Positions 34,191 through 45,200 of a stretch of DNA of 64,000 nt are shown here, piece by piece. Both the position numbers and the translations under genes were made by a program. How positions within the stretch are numbered: the first letter of the stretch is position 1; each line of letters starts with the position of its first letter. A model generated the notes under the pieces. The model was not told the DNA's origin, did no database searches, and worked only from the letters and a program-made list of their open reading frames with translations. Where the stretch lies: positions 1,035,535-1,099,534 of the forward strand of contig NW_006497023.1 of assembly GCF_000471905.2 (NCBI RefSeq), read 5' to 3'. Source of the DNA: Amborella trichopoda (lineage: Eukaryota > Streptophyta > Magnoliopsida > Amborellales > Amborellaceae).

Positions 34191-34677
34191 CAGGAGCGTA
34201 AACATGGCCATACCAAATTTTAGAGAGAGAAACTATCTCATAATTTTTAGAGAGTATCCCAAATTTTGAGTTTTAGAAGGAGATAATATATCAATTTTTG
34301 TTACCAAACAATGGACATGAAAATGATGATAAAGAATTAATAAATTTTGTACAGTGTATCCAAACAAGCGATTTGAGGAATTCTTGATATTGAAAATCCA
34401 TAGATTTTCTTGTATTTCAAATATCTAAAATTCCTAATTTCCTCCTATCCAAATGGGTTCTAACAATTTTTTCTCTGTTTGCTAAAATTGGGTTTTCTAG
34501 TTCTTGTACTAAAAAATTTCTCTTTATTAAAGGGAAATTTGTCTTGCATCACTTCTTTCCCTTTCTTTCTTAGGATGGATACTTGTTTCTCTCTCCTACC
34601 TGAGTGGAGATTTGTTTTAGGAGGGAGGAGATTCAAGAGTTTATGGTCATTTACAAATATTTGTGGATGTTTTGCAG

Positions 34678-34840
34678 ATGAGAGAGAGAGACAGAGAAAG
34701 GGAGAAAGAGATAGCTTCTCTAGTTACTTTTGTTGGTGTTATTCTAGAGAGAGAGCCACGCAGCTGGCTTGGTGTCTGAAAATGGAGAACAACCATACAT
34801 TGACATTCTATGGAGGAAACAATAGAGAGAGAGAGAGAGA
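34678..34840 (+). repeat. GA microsatellite patches
   Basis: agagagagagacagagaaagg near 34680, and runs of ag near 34750 and 34825. The 190-residue frame crossing them (34479-35051) has no domain. Confidence 0.8.
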
Positions 34841-35299
34841 ATTTGCACTTCCAAGAAAAAATTATTCCAAGCAATCCAACAATGAAATTGCATTTTTTTG
34901 GTTTCTACCAGATGCAATACAAATAACGTACATCATATCCCAGGAAATGCCAATTCCAGTAAATACTAATTCCAAGAAACACTTTTCTACCGGATTGAGA
35001 AAGCCAGGGAACCAAACGAGCCACTCAAGTATTCAAAACCATGTTTTGTAGAGCCAGGGTATCTCACATAAACACATGTTTGGCAACTTTTTTGGATACA
35101 TAATCATGTTTTTTGTAACCAAGAAAGAGAGCCCAAACTTGGATACACAAAATCAAGAAAAAAATTGAGTTATCCAAAACATGAATTTGTGTAAACATGA
35201 AAGAGCGAATATAATATTATAGAACTGATAATAATACCAGTTTCATACAATGGAGCTGCCCATTTTATTAAATACAATTAATTTTTCCACAACATCCCC

Positions 35300-36690
35300 A
35301 CGAATTAGAGAGACAAACTACCTTAATGTTTTAAAGAGGGAAAGTATCTTAAAATTTTAGTAAGAGAAACTGTATCAAATTTTAAAAGAGAAACTACAAA
35401 AAATATTTAGAGAGACAAACTATTTAAAATGTTTTAGGTAGAGAAACAATATCAAATTTTAAATTTTAGAGAAGAACTATATTAGATTTTAAGAAGAGAA
35501 ATTACCTGAAAATTTTTGGTGAGAGAAACCTTCTCAATTTTTTTAAAGAGAGACTACATCAAATTTTAGAGAGAGAAACGACATAAAATTTCATAGAGGG
35601 AGAAACTCTCTCATGAATTTAGGAAAGAAACCATCTAAAATATCAAGTTTTAGAAGGAAAACATATCTTAAAATTTTAGAAAGTAAACGTCTATCAAATT
35701 TTAGCGAGAGAAATTCCCTAAAAGTTTTTAGAGAGATAAACTATCTCAAAATTTTTAGAAAGAGAAACTATATCAAATTTTAGAGAGAGAAACTATATCA
35801 AATTTTAGAGAGTGCAACTATATCAAATTTTATATAAATAAATTTATCATATGTTACAGATAAAAACTATATCAAATTTTAGAGAGAGACTATAAAAATT
35901 CTTAAAGAGAGAAACTATCTCAAAAACGTTTGAGAGAGAAACTATCTCAAATTTCAAGTTTTTGACAGAGAAAGTATCTTAAAATTTCAGAGAAAGAAAA
36001 TACTTGAATCTTTAAAGAGAAAAACTATCTCAAAATTTTTAAAGAGAGAAATTATATTAAATTTTAAGTCTTTGAGAGATTGAGTATATTAAAATTTTAG
36101 AGACAGAAACTACATTAAATTTTAGAGAGAAAAATTACTTAAAATTTGTTTAGAAAGAAACTATCTTCAATTTTTATGAGAGCTAAAAATTTTTAGGGAG
36201 AAACTATGTTCAATTTTTATGAGAGAGAAACTATATCAAATTTTAAGGTTTAGAGATAAACTATATCAAAATATAGAGAGAGAAACAACCTGAAAGTTTT
36301 AGAGAGAGCTACCTCAAAAAATTTAGAGAGAGAGGCTACATCAAATTTTTAGAGAGAGAAATTATCTTAAAATTTAGACAGTGAAACTATATATAATTTT
36401 AGAGAGAGAAATTACTAAAAAAAATTTAGAGAGAAAAACTATCTCAAATTTTTTAGAAAAACTATATCAAACTTTTAGTTTTAGAGAAAGAAAGTATCTT
36501 AAAATTTCAGTCAGAGAAACTATATCAAATCTTAGAGATAAAAACTACCTTAAAATTTTAGAGAGAGAAATTGTCTCAAAATTTTTAGAACGTGAAACTA
36601 TATGAAATTTTAATTGTTTAGAGAGAAACTGTCTCAAATTTTCTAGAGAGAAAACTATCTCAATATTTCTAGTTTAATATGTGCAGTAGC
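35300..36690 (+). repeat. AG-rich degenerate minisatellite (~1.4 kb)
   Basis: Dozens of imperfect units of AGAGAGAGAAACTATMTCAAA followed by ATTTT(TA) repeat with spacing of roughly 25-40 bases. Scattered units also occur at 34220-34290. Copies differ by small indels and the register is lost repeatedly. There is no coding signal. Confidence 0.9.
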
Positions 36691-38050
36691 AAACCAGGTA
36701 ATAAAAAAAAATATCAAAATATCAAATTTACATAACCTGGTTACCATTCAAAGCAATCTATATAAGTCATGTTTGAGTAACAAGGTTTTAGCATAACTAA
36801 GGTTTGTCATAACAAGGTTTTGATTTAAAGCCTGGTTTTGTTAACCAATGGGGCAAAACAAGCCCTTAGTTCACATGAATAAGTAGTTTAGAACTTCAAA
36901 TTCGGAACTACTTAATTTTAAAAAAAGTAGGTTCGAAATTTTTTGTTTCAAACTCACATGTCACTCAGGAAAAATAAAAAACTAACACATTTTTAGTGGA
37001 GTTCTAAACAATTAAAATAAATATAACAAAAAGAGAAGAGACATGAGTGTAAGCCATGAAAAATGTGAATATGGTCATACTTAGCAAGTCTTCGTTTAAG
37101 ACAAGATTATTTCAAAAAATCTCCAATATTTTGAAATCCGTCAAGAATTCCGAGTTTTTCAAAAAATCTTGAAAAAATCACTTTTTTTAATGGAACCGAT
37201 ATAAATTCGTATTCTCACTTTTTTCAAAAAACTTTTCGAAAAAAACTTCTTCTTTTTGACTTGCTTTCTACATTGACTTAATATTATTGAATTTTTGTTT
37301 AAAGATAAATACATTAACGTTGGAAGTAAATTAAGAATCTTTATTTAACAAAAAAATATATAAAATATTTAACCAATGAGTTCCCTTAAAAAACTGTACA
37401 AAAGATAGAAGCAATATATTCTCCCCAAAAAACTAATCAAAACAATAGTATATCTCAAAATAATAGGCAGAATTAAAGGAAGGGTAACCTAATGAAAAAT
37501 CTTTTTTATTTATCTTTAAACCCATAGCATCTTTATAAAGAAAAAGATATTTGAATGTTCTTAAGCATTTTATTGCATTTTTTATATATAGAGAAGTTTG
37601 AATAATTTTATATTTTATTTTTATTTTGATTTTTAATTTTTATTTCATTGGAGCATATAACATAGAATTTAGGATGGACAACTATTTTACATATTTGGGT
37701 CTTTAAATGTTTTTAAATTAACATGAATCCTCTATTGGGGGCATATTTTTTTTTCTTTCATTAAAACGTAATCGTATGCCTTGGTACGTAGTTCTTGTTA
37801 TTTACTAATTAGTTGTTGTGTCTAGTATTGTTGTTGTTTTTGCATTTTATACTCCTAATAAATCTATGATGTGTTTGGTATGTGACAACATGGTAAGAAT
37901 TGTTGCCGGATTTATTAAAAATTTCAACAAAAAATTGTCAAGTATTACTCAATGACACAAGTAAGGCTATAAAATCGTTATTTAATGGATTTAATATATT
38001 TATACAAGAGTTGCAAATTATAATCCTATATTGCGTCATTATTATTTTTT
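36691..38050. other. AT-rich DNA, nothing recognised
   Basis: No frame of note and no clear repeats apart from short poly-A/T tracts. A phrase 'ccaatggggcaaaacaagccc' near 36850 resembles ends of small plant DNA transposons, without a visible partner. Confidence 0.5.
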
Positions 38051-38285
38051 TAGAATGTTAACTGTTACATATATAAAGAGAAGTGAGTACAGGAAGCAAG
38101 AGAGAAGTGTTATTCCACATATGGAAAGCAAACATAACCCTTCTGCAAAAGAGGATGAGAAAGAGTAGAATGTTGACTGTCATATATATGGAGAGAGAAG
38201 GGAGTACAGGAAGAAAGAGAGAAATGCTATTCCACATATGGAAAGCAAACAGAACCCTTGTGTAAAGGGGGATGAGAGGGAGTAG
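38051..38285 (+). repeat. Tandem duplication of ~116 bp
   Basis: Two copies start at 'tagaatgtt' (38051, 38166). Both contain 'gagtacaggaag', 'ttccacatatggaaagcaaac' and 'gatgag'. They differ at several bases. Confidence 0.9.
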
Positions 38286-38360
38286 AATCCAAAAATATAT
38301 TTTTATTAGTTACAATGCGAAAAATAGAGCAATCAACAAAAAGATGTCTTTCTCAAAAAA

Positions 38361-38965
38361 TTAGGCGACTCCTAAACCTGCTCCATCTTTAGCTAGAGTG
38401 TTTGTTGCCTGGTTTTCCTACCTCCAGATATGCCTCCATGAGACGCAAATATCCCTGCAAATGTAGTGAATCTCATACAAAATGTGTGCCAGGTTGTATG
38501 GAGGAGGTGAAAATTTAGAAGCCCAAGCTATATAACACTTTTGGAGTCTCCTTCGATAATGAGGGGCACCGAGCGGTAAGGTGAACAAAGTTTGAGCCCT
38601 TCAAGAAGGGCAATTACTTCCGCCCCTGTGGAGTCAAAATGATCTATGGATTTGGATAAGGAGGCAAGAGTGGATGCTAAATTGTCCCTTACGAGTGGCC
38701 CTACTCCGGCTGATCCTGAGTTTCCTAAAGAGCACCCATCGAAGTTTAGTTTGTGCAAAACCTGGCTCAAGAGGTCTCCAACAGAAACTTCATGATATGC
38801 CTTTGTTGTGATGTTGTATAATGTTCTCCAATTTTTGAAGAAAACAAAGTGGGGGATACCTTTAAAGTCCTTATGGTTAGTTGCCCAAAAGACCGTAACC
38901 AAATCCAAAATGTTCACAATTATATAATTTACCTTATTTTCTAGCAAACCATACATTTTACCCAA
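38361..38965 (-). pseudogene. LINE-type RNase H domain fragment
   Basis: Minus-strand frame 38965-38528 ends with LNFDGCSLGNSGSAGVGPLV (first Asp), STGAEVIALLEGLKLCSPYR (Glu) and LIIEGDSKSVI (Asp). After a frameshift at about 38525 the next frame continues with AWASKFSPPPYNLAHILYEI, then SWRHIWR, a stop, and NQATNTLAKDGAGLGVA, ending at 38361. This is the RNase H domain typical of plant non-LTR retrotransposons and related RVT_3 proteins, complete but broken by the frameshift and an internal stop. A LINE RT piece on the same strand lies upstream (40886-41158). Confidence 0.8.
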
Positions 38966-39741
38966 ACTTCGACATTTTGAAATAAACCAATAACCAATGT
39001 TTTAGTCTGCCGGTATTTTACTATTCCCCGACTTGCTAACTATGGTTTCAATATCACAAATATTAAGAGATATTTAAGTCATTCACATAAAATATATTTC
39101 TCATAATTAAAGGAAAAATTTACATAAAAATTGCATTTTATTTGGAGAAATTAACATACAAATTTCTTTATACTTCTAAAATTTACAAGCAGTCCCATGT
39201 ATTTTATATCTTATACTTAAGTTTCACTTTTTTGTAGTGGCTCTTGTATTTTCCTCTCTTTTTTCTTTTTTTCTATATATTTGATGCAGCTCAAATTTTG
39301 CACATTAATAGTTCTCACTAAAGTACAGTAGTAAAACAAATTAAAAATATAATCAATTTATATAAAATAACAAAAATACCCCAACAAATTTCAAAATTTT
39401 AGGGCCATTTTGGTCATTTTATTCATTTTAAAATTCCATTCTGGCATTTATTTAGAAATATAAGATGGAGAGAACTGTCAACAGCAGAAATTTGAGCTTA
39501 ATCCAATGTATAAACAATAAAATAAAATCTAAATACATTTAGAACTCTAGAAAACTAGGAATTGAGCTTAAAATATAGAAGAAAAATTTATCAAAATACC
39601 CATGAGAAATGCATTATTTCACAATTTACACATTCACAGCTATTTGAACTCATAATAAAGTTTCTTTTGATAGGTATTTTTAAATTAAATCAAACTCTAT
39701 GGCTAAAATGCTAAATAATTCATCTCTCAAAGGCATTGTGA

Positions 39742-39950
39742 TAAGTTCTTTAATATAAAATATACATGACTATTTTCAATTGGCTAGTTCTTCAATATAA
39801 AATATACATGACTATTTTCAATTGGCTAGTTCTTCAATATAAAATATACATGACTATTTTCAATTGGCTAGTTCTTCAATATAAAATATACATGACTATT
39901 TTCAATTGGCTAGTTCTTCAATATTAAATATCCATGACAAGTTCTTCAAT
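39742..39950 (+). repeat. 42-bp tandem repeat, four to five copies
   Basis: A unit beginning tagttcttcaatataaaata and ending ttttcaattggc is repeated almost without change, with decayed copies at both edges. It is AT-rich and recent. Confidence 0.95.
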
Positions 39951-39984
39951 ATAAAATAATTAATGTTTACTTTAATTGGCATAA

Positions 39985-40290
39985 GTAGAAAAGGAAAAAG
40001 TTTATACACTTTAAACAATCAAATTAGGGCGCACATCAAAAAGTTCACTAGAAGAGGTTGTTTTAATGCTCAAATATCTTCAAATTAATCATCTCAACCT
40101 CAATATGTATAGACATGAGAAAAAAATTGGATTTCATGTTTTGGAAATAGTGCATCCAGTACTGCATTTTTGGACTGTCAATTTTCAAGATTTTAAATTT
40201 TCATAGATCTACCAAATCTACACTATTTTTGAAGCTTTAAATTTTATAATTAGAGATAAAAATATATTTTAAGACTATCACAAAGATTTC
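39985..40290 (+). repeat. Dispersed ~300-bp repeat, copy A
   Basis: Shares, in order, 'aaaaagtttatac', 'ggttgttttaatg', 'atcatctcaa', 'agtgcatc', 'tttaaattttata' and 'agagataaaaa' with copies at 40555 and 41515. It is diverged, with no coding signal. Confidence 0.6.
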
Positions 40291-40554
40291 CAGTATTGAA
40301 ACCACACTTCTCAATACTATTTGAAGGTCGCCCTATACAAACGGTGCATAAATTATACTCAAGTTTTACCGTTTTGGTCTTTTGCATATTTTTCGTTTAA
40401 CCCAAACTCACATATTCAAAACCTGCGTTCTTTTTAGGATAGTAATACATTGGGTGCCTCAAACCACTTGGGAGTGGCTTGACATCCAAAATATGTAGTC
40501 TCTCTTGAGAGGAAGAAGTTTATATAAGGTTGATACTTGGCTAGTATCTCATAA

Positions 40555-40865
40555 AAGGAAGAAGTTTATATATAAGGTTGATACCTAAAAATGTAGAATT
40601 AAGTTGCACCTCTAAAACCCTTCCATGAATGTCTTGGTGCATCTCTAAAATCCTTTTAAAAACATTATTTTGATGTCAGAAAAATATCTAATAGATCATC
40701 ACAACATGGAGAGAAAAAGAGATTTCAAATCCTAAAATTAGTAGATCTTGCATTATATTATCTAGACCATCCATTATTAAGATTTTCACTTGCTTATAAA
40801 TCGGCTTAATTTGAATAACTTTTAGAGTTCAAAATTTTATAATTAAAGACAAAAAGTTAGATGCA
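40555..40865 (+). repeat. Dispersed ~300-bp repeat, copy B
   Basis: Has 'gaagaagtttatatataagg', 'tgtagaatta', 'agatcttgcattatattatc', 'tagaccatccatt' and 'aaaattttataatta'. A partial start of the same unit is duplicated just upstream at about 40507-40535. Confidence 0.65.
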
Positions 40866-40885
40866 TTGATTGCTTTGAGCATCCT

Positions 40886-41158
40886 CTAGTTTAGGATGTA
40901 GTCAACTATAGCTTTGGTGACGTCCTCCCCCAATATAATCCAAAAAATGTTGGAAGAACAAAACCTAGAAGCCATCTGGTCCCGGGGCTTTGTCCACTTC
41001 CATGGCTTTAACAGCGAACTTAACCTCGACTTGCCTTTGCGAAAGATAGCTGGGCTGAGAAAGATTTTGTTGTCAACATCCGTTATCAAGCGAGGGATAA
41101 TTTCTGGCCGTCTTGCTAATTGACTTTCTTTTATCGTGTCAAGGACGTCAAAATGCAT
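40886..41158 (-). pseudogene. LINE reverse transcriptase fragment
   Basis: On the minus strand one frame reads EVKFAVKAMEVDKAPGPDGF, the N-terminal RT signature of plant LINEs, and is preceded in another frame by EIIPRLITDVDN..LSPAIF. After a frameshift the third part reads WIILGEDVTKAIVDYI, where LINEs have WxxxGxDVxxAV. Only this short part of RT is recognisable. It lies upstream, on the same strand, of the RNase H fragment at 38361-38965, so both may derive from one decayed element. Confidence 0.75.
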
Positions 41159-41514
41159 CTCACGAGAAAGTTTAAAGGAGCTCCTAAAGTTGAAACTACC
41201 TCATTAAAAACTATAGAGATATTTCTTTTAAAATTTAAAAAATAATATTAGAATTCCCTTTACAAGATACACTATATACAGGACTTGAAATTCATTTGTT
41301 CTTTTCAAGACTCATATGATGAATTTGAGGATGTCTAGCACCAGAACTGCAATCTCCTAATGAGATTTTGGGTGTACCTTTACATTTGATCATAAATCGC
41401 CTCCTACGCTAACCTTTACACTTCCTAATTACACATGAAAAGAAGCCAAGTTCTGTATTACCACAATCGAACCATTTGTTACATAAAGTAATATATTTAC
41501 AAGGGTTTTTTTAT

Positions 41515-41815
41515 TTGGAGAAAGTTTATATAAGGTTGCAACTTTAAAATGTAGAATTACACATGCACCTCAAAAAACTATAGGAAAAAGTTGTTTTAAT
41601 GTTTAAAAAAACCTCTAATTGATCATCTCAATGTCGAGATGTATGAATGTGAGCAACAAAAAAAAAAAATTTTGAGTCCCACAAATAGTGCATCTTGCAA
41701 TACATTATCTAGACCGTCCATTTTCAATATTTTCATATTTTTAGAGATCTATTTGATTTTAAACCATTTTGGGAGTTTAAAATTTTATAGCTAGATATGA
41801 AAAGAAGCGTTGTAT
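41515..41815 (+). repeat. Dispersed ~300-bp repeat, copy C
   Basis: Contains 'gagaaagtttatataaggtt', 'tgtagaattac', 'gttgttttaatgt', 'tgatcatctcaatg', 'atacattatctagacc' and 'taaaattttatag'. It is closest to copy B in its first and last thirds and to copy A in the middle. Confidence 0.65.
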
Positions 41816-41847
41816 TGTCACATTTAAAAACCATTCATAGAGACTGT

Positions 41848-42266
41848 TTACAACGGTTTGGATGTGACACCGAAAGGAGCTGCACTCATTAACTTGAGGT
41901 TGCACCACAAGCCAGCTTTGGTATGGATGGTGGCCCCCATGACCAGCTCTACTTGACCCGGAGGATCCCTCAGCTCCACATTAAACTTGCGCAACAACAT
42001 GGCCAGCGCAACTGTCGATTCCATGAGTGCGAACTGATCCCCCACACATTTGCGGGGTTCCCCACCAAAAGGGAGGAAAGCAAAATCTACCACAATCTGA
42101 TGACCATGCAAATCCATTATAGTCTCTCTCTCTCTCTTTCTCTACATTAAATAATAGTTCGGTTGCTGACCTCATTGGAGTACAAGGCTCCTGGGCTTCA
42201 GCTGGGGTCAAAACCAGCCCATCTTTCAATTCCTTCACCTTTTCGGGGTCCCAAGATTCCTTTTGG
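41848..42266 (-). pseudogene. CYP97B: CYP97B-like cytochrome P450, last two exons, truncated by satellite
   Basis: CYP97 enzymes are plastid P450s of carotenoid ring hydroxylation; the B branch is the least understood. Exon A (42266-42171) reads GPRKGEGIERWAGFDPS, a stop, then SPGALYSNE. A 74-nt intron (42170-42097, GT..CAG) joins it in phase to exon B (42096-41848): [40 protein letters not shown], then [19 protein letters not shown] and a stop codon at 41848. Cys of the heme loop is at 42046-42048. Defects: TGA at 42198-42200 where CYP97B has Arg (a CGA to TGA change fits), and Glu (42058-42060) for the invariant Gly of FxxGxRxCxG. Exon A stops being P450 at the Pro codon 42264-42266, where the PERF motif should be (here PKGI); satellite begins at once. 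All earlier exons are missing. Confidence 0.85.
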
Positions 42267-45200
42267 TTAGGGTCATGCAGTACGGACCGAGGCTGCACTG
42301 TTTAGGGTCATACTATATGAACCGAGACTAAGCCGTTTAGGGTCGTGCAGTATGGATCGAGGCAGCACAGTTTAGGGTTATGCGGTATGGACCGAGGCTA
42401 AACTGCTAAGAATCATCTAGTATGGACTGAGGCTGAACAATTTAGTCATGTAGTACAGACCGAGGGTAAGCAGTTTAGCGTCATGCAGTATGGACCGAGC
42501 TTGAGCAGTTTAGGGTCCAGTAGTATGGATCGAGGCTGAGATGTTTAGGGCTGTGCAGTATGGACTGAAGCTGAGCAGTTTAAGGTCATGTAGTAGGAAT
42601 CGAGGCTGAGCTATTTAGGGTCATGAAGTACGAACCGAGCCTGAGCATTTTAGGGTCGTGCAATATGATCCGAGGCTACGCAATTTAGGGTCAGGGACGA
42701 TCGACTGAGGCTGGGGTTCAGCAGTTAGGGTCATGCATTATGGACCGCGGCTGAACAGTTTAGGGTCATGGAGTATGAGGCTGGGCAATTTAGGGTCATG
42801 TAGTGTGGACCGAGGATGAGCAGTTTAGGGTCATACAGTATGTTATGAGGCTGAGCTGTTTAGGGTCATGCAGTATGGTCCGAGGCTTTATGGTTATGCA
42901 GTATGGACTGAGGTTGTGAAGTTTAGGGTCATGCAGTTTGGAACGAGGCTTAGCAGTAGAGGGTCATGCATTATGGATCGAGGGTGAGCTGTTTAGGGTC
43001 ATGCCGTATGGATCAGGGTTGAGCAGTTTAGGGTCATGCAGTATGGACCGAGACCGTGAAGTTTAGGATTATGCAATGTCGAATGAGGTTGAGCAGTTTG
43101 GGGCCATGCAGTATGAACCGAGGTTGAGTAGTTTAGTGTTAAGCGGTACGGACTGAGGCTAAGCATTTTAGGCTCGTGCAGTATGAACCGAGGCGGTGTA
43201 GTTAGGGATTATGCTGTGTGCATCGAGGCCGAGCAGCAAGGGGTTATGAAGTATGGACTGAGGTTGAGAAGTTTAGAGTCGTGCAGTATGGGTCGAGGCT
43301 GAGAGGTTTAGGGTCATGCATTAGGACTAAGGCCGAGCAGTTTAGGGTCATGCAGTATGGATCGTGGTTGGGCAGTGGAGAGTCATGATGTAGGTACCCA
43401 GGCTGAGCATTTTAGGTTCATGTAGTGTGGACAGAGGCTGAGCAGGTTTGGCTCATGCAGGATGGACTGAGGCTGAGCAGTTTACGGTCATGCAGTATGG
43501 ATCCAGGCTGTGCAGTTCCTAATGTTTGGTCCGAGGCTGAGTAAGTTATGGCCATGTTGTATGGACCGAGGATAAGCATTTTAGGGGCATGCAGTATGGA
43601 CCTCGGCTAAGCTGTTTAGGGTCATGTAGCAGGGACCGAGGCTGAGCACTTTAATGTCATGCAGTATGGTCCGAGGCTGAGCAGTTTAGGGTCATGCAGT
43701 ATGGGCTGAGCTTGAGCGGTATAGGGTCATGCAGTATGGACAGAGGCTAAGAATATTAAGGTCATGCAGTATCAACCGAGGCTGAGCAGTTTACAGTCAT
43801 GAAGTATGGACTGAGCATTTTAGGGTCAAGCAGTATGGATCAAGGATGTGCAGTTTACGATCATGCCAAATGGTACGAGACTGAGAAATTTAGGGTTATA
43901 AAGTATGGATCGAGCGTGAGCTGTTCAGGGTCATGTAATATGGACCGAAGCTGAGTTGTTTAGGGTCATGAAGTCTGGACCGAGGCAGAGTAGTTTAGGG
44001 TCATGCAGTATGGACTAAGGCTGAGCACCTTAGGGTCATGCAATATGGACCAAGGTTGAGCAGTTAGGGTCTTACAGTATGGACCGAGGCTGAGAAGTTC
44101 ATGGCCATGTAGTGTGGATGGAGGCTTAGCAGTTTAGGGACAGGTATTATGGACTGAGGCTGAGCAGTTAAGGTCATGCAGTATAAATCGAGGCCGAGCA
44201 GTTTTGGGTCATGCAATATGGACCGTAGGTGAGTAGTTTAGGGTCTTGCTGTATGGACCTAGGCTGAGCAGATTAGGGTCATGAAGTATGGACCTAGGCT
44301 GGGCAGTTTAGGGTTATGCAGTATGGACAGAGGCTGAGTAGTTTTGGGTAATGCAGTATGGACTGAAGCTGTGCAATTTTGACTCATGCAGTGTGGATCG
44401 AGGCTGAGCAGTTTAGGGCCTTGCAGTATGGACTGAGGCTGAGTAGTTTAAGGTAATGCCGTATGGACCGAGGCTAAACAGTTACGGCTTATGCTGTATG
44501 GATCGAGACCGAGCAGTTAGGGGTTATGTAGTATGGACTGAAGTTGAGTAGTTTTGGGTCATGCAGTATGGCTCAAGGCAGTGAAGTTTAGGGTTTTTTT
44601 AGGGTCATGCAGTGTGGACCGAGGCTGAGAAGTTTTGGGTCATGCGGTTTGGTCCGAGGCCGAGCAGTTTGGGTTCATGCAGTGTACATTGAGGCTGAGC
44701 AATTTTGGGTCATACAATATGGAATGAGGCTGAGCATTTTAAGGTCATGTAGTATGGACCGAGGCTGAGTAATTTAGGGTTATACAGTATGGACCAAGGC
44801 TGAACTGCTAAGAATCATGTCGTATGGACCGAGGATTAGCAATTTAGTCTTGTAGTATAAGCTGAGGCTGAGAAGGTTAAAGCCGTGCAGTATGGACCGA
44901 GCTTGCACAGTTTAGGGTCTGGTAGCATGGGCCGTGGCTGAGATGTTTAGGGTCATGCCGTATGGACCTAGGCTGAGCAGTTTAGCGTCAAGGAGTATGG
45001 ATCTAAGCTGTGCAGTTTAGGGTCATGCTGTGTGAAATGAGGCAGAGTAGTTTAGTGTTATGATGGATCGATGCTGAGCAGTTTAGGGTCATGCAGTAGA
45101 GACCGAGGATGAGCATTTTAGGCTCATGCAATATGGACTAAGGCTGATCAGTTAGGGGTTATGCAGTATGGACCGAGGGTTAGCAGTTAGGGGTTATGCT

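Noticed and set aside
34479..35051. 190-residue open frame
   Set aside because: No recognisable domain, contains translated GA microsatellite, and has no related copy in the window.
41981..42298. 105-residue minus frame starting in the satellite
   Set aside because: It is a shadow: the real P450 reading uses another frame in exon A and exon B joined by the 74-nt intron.
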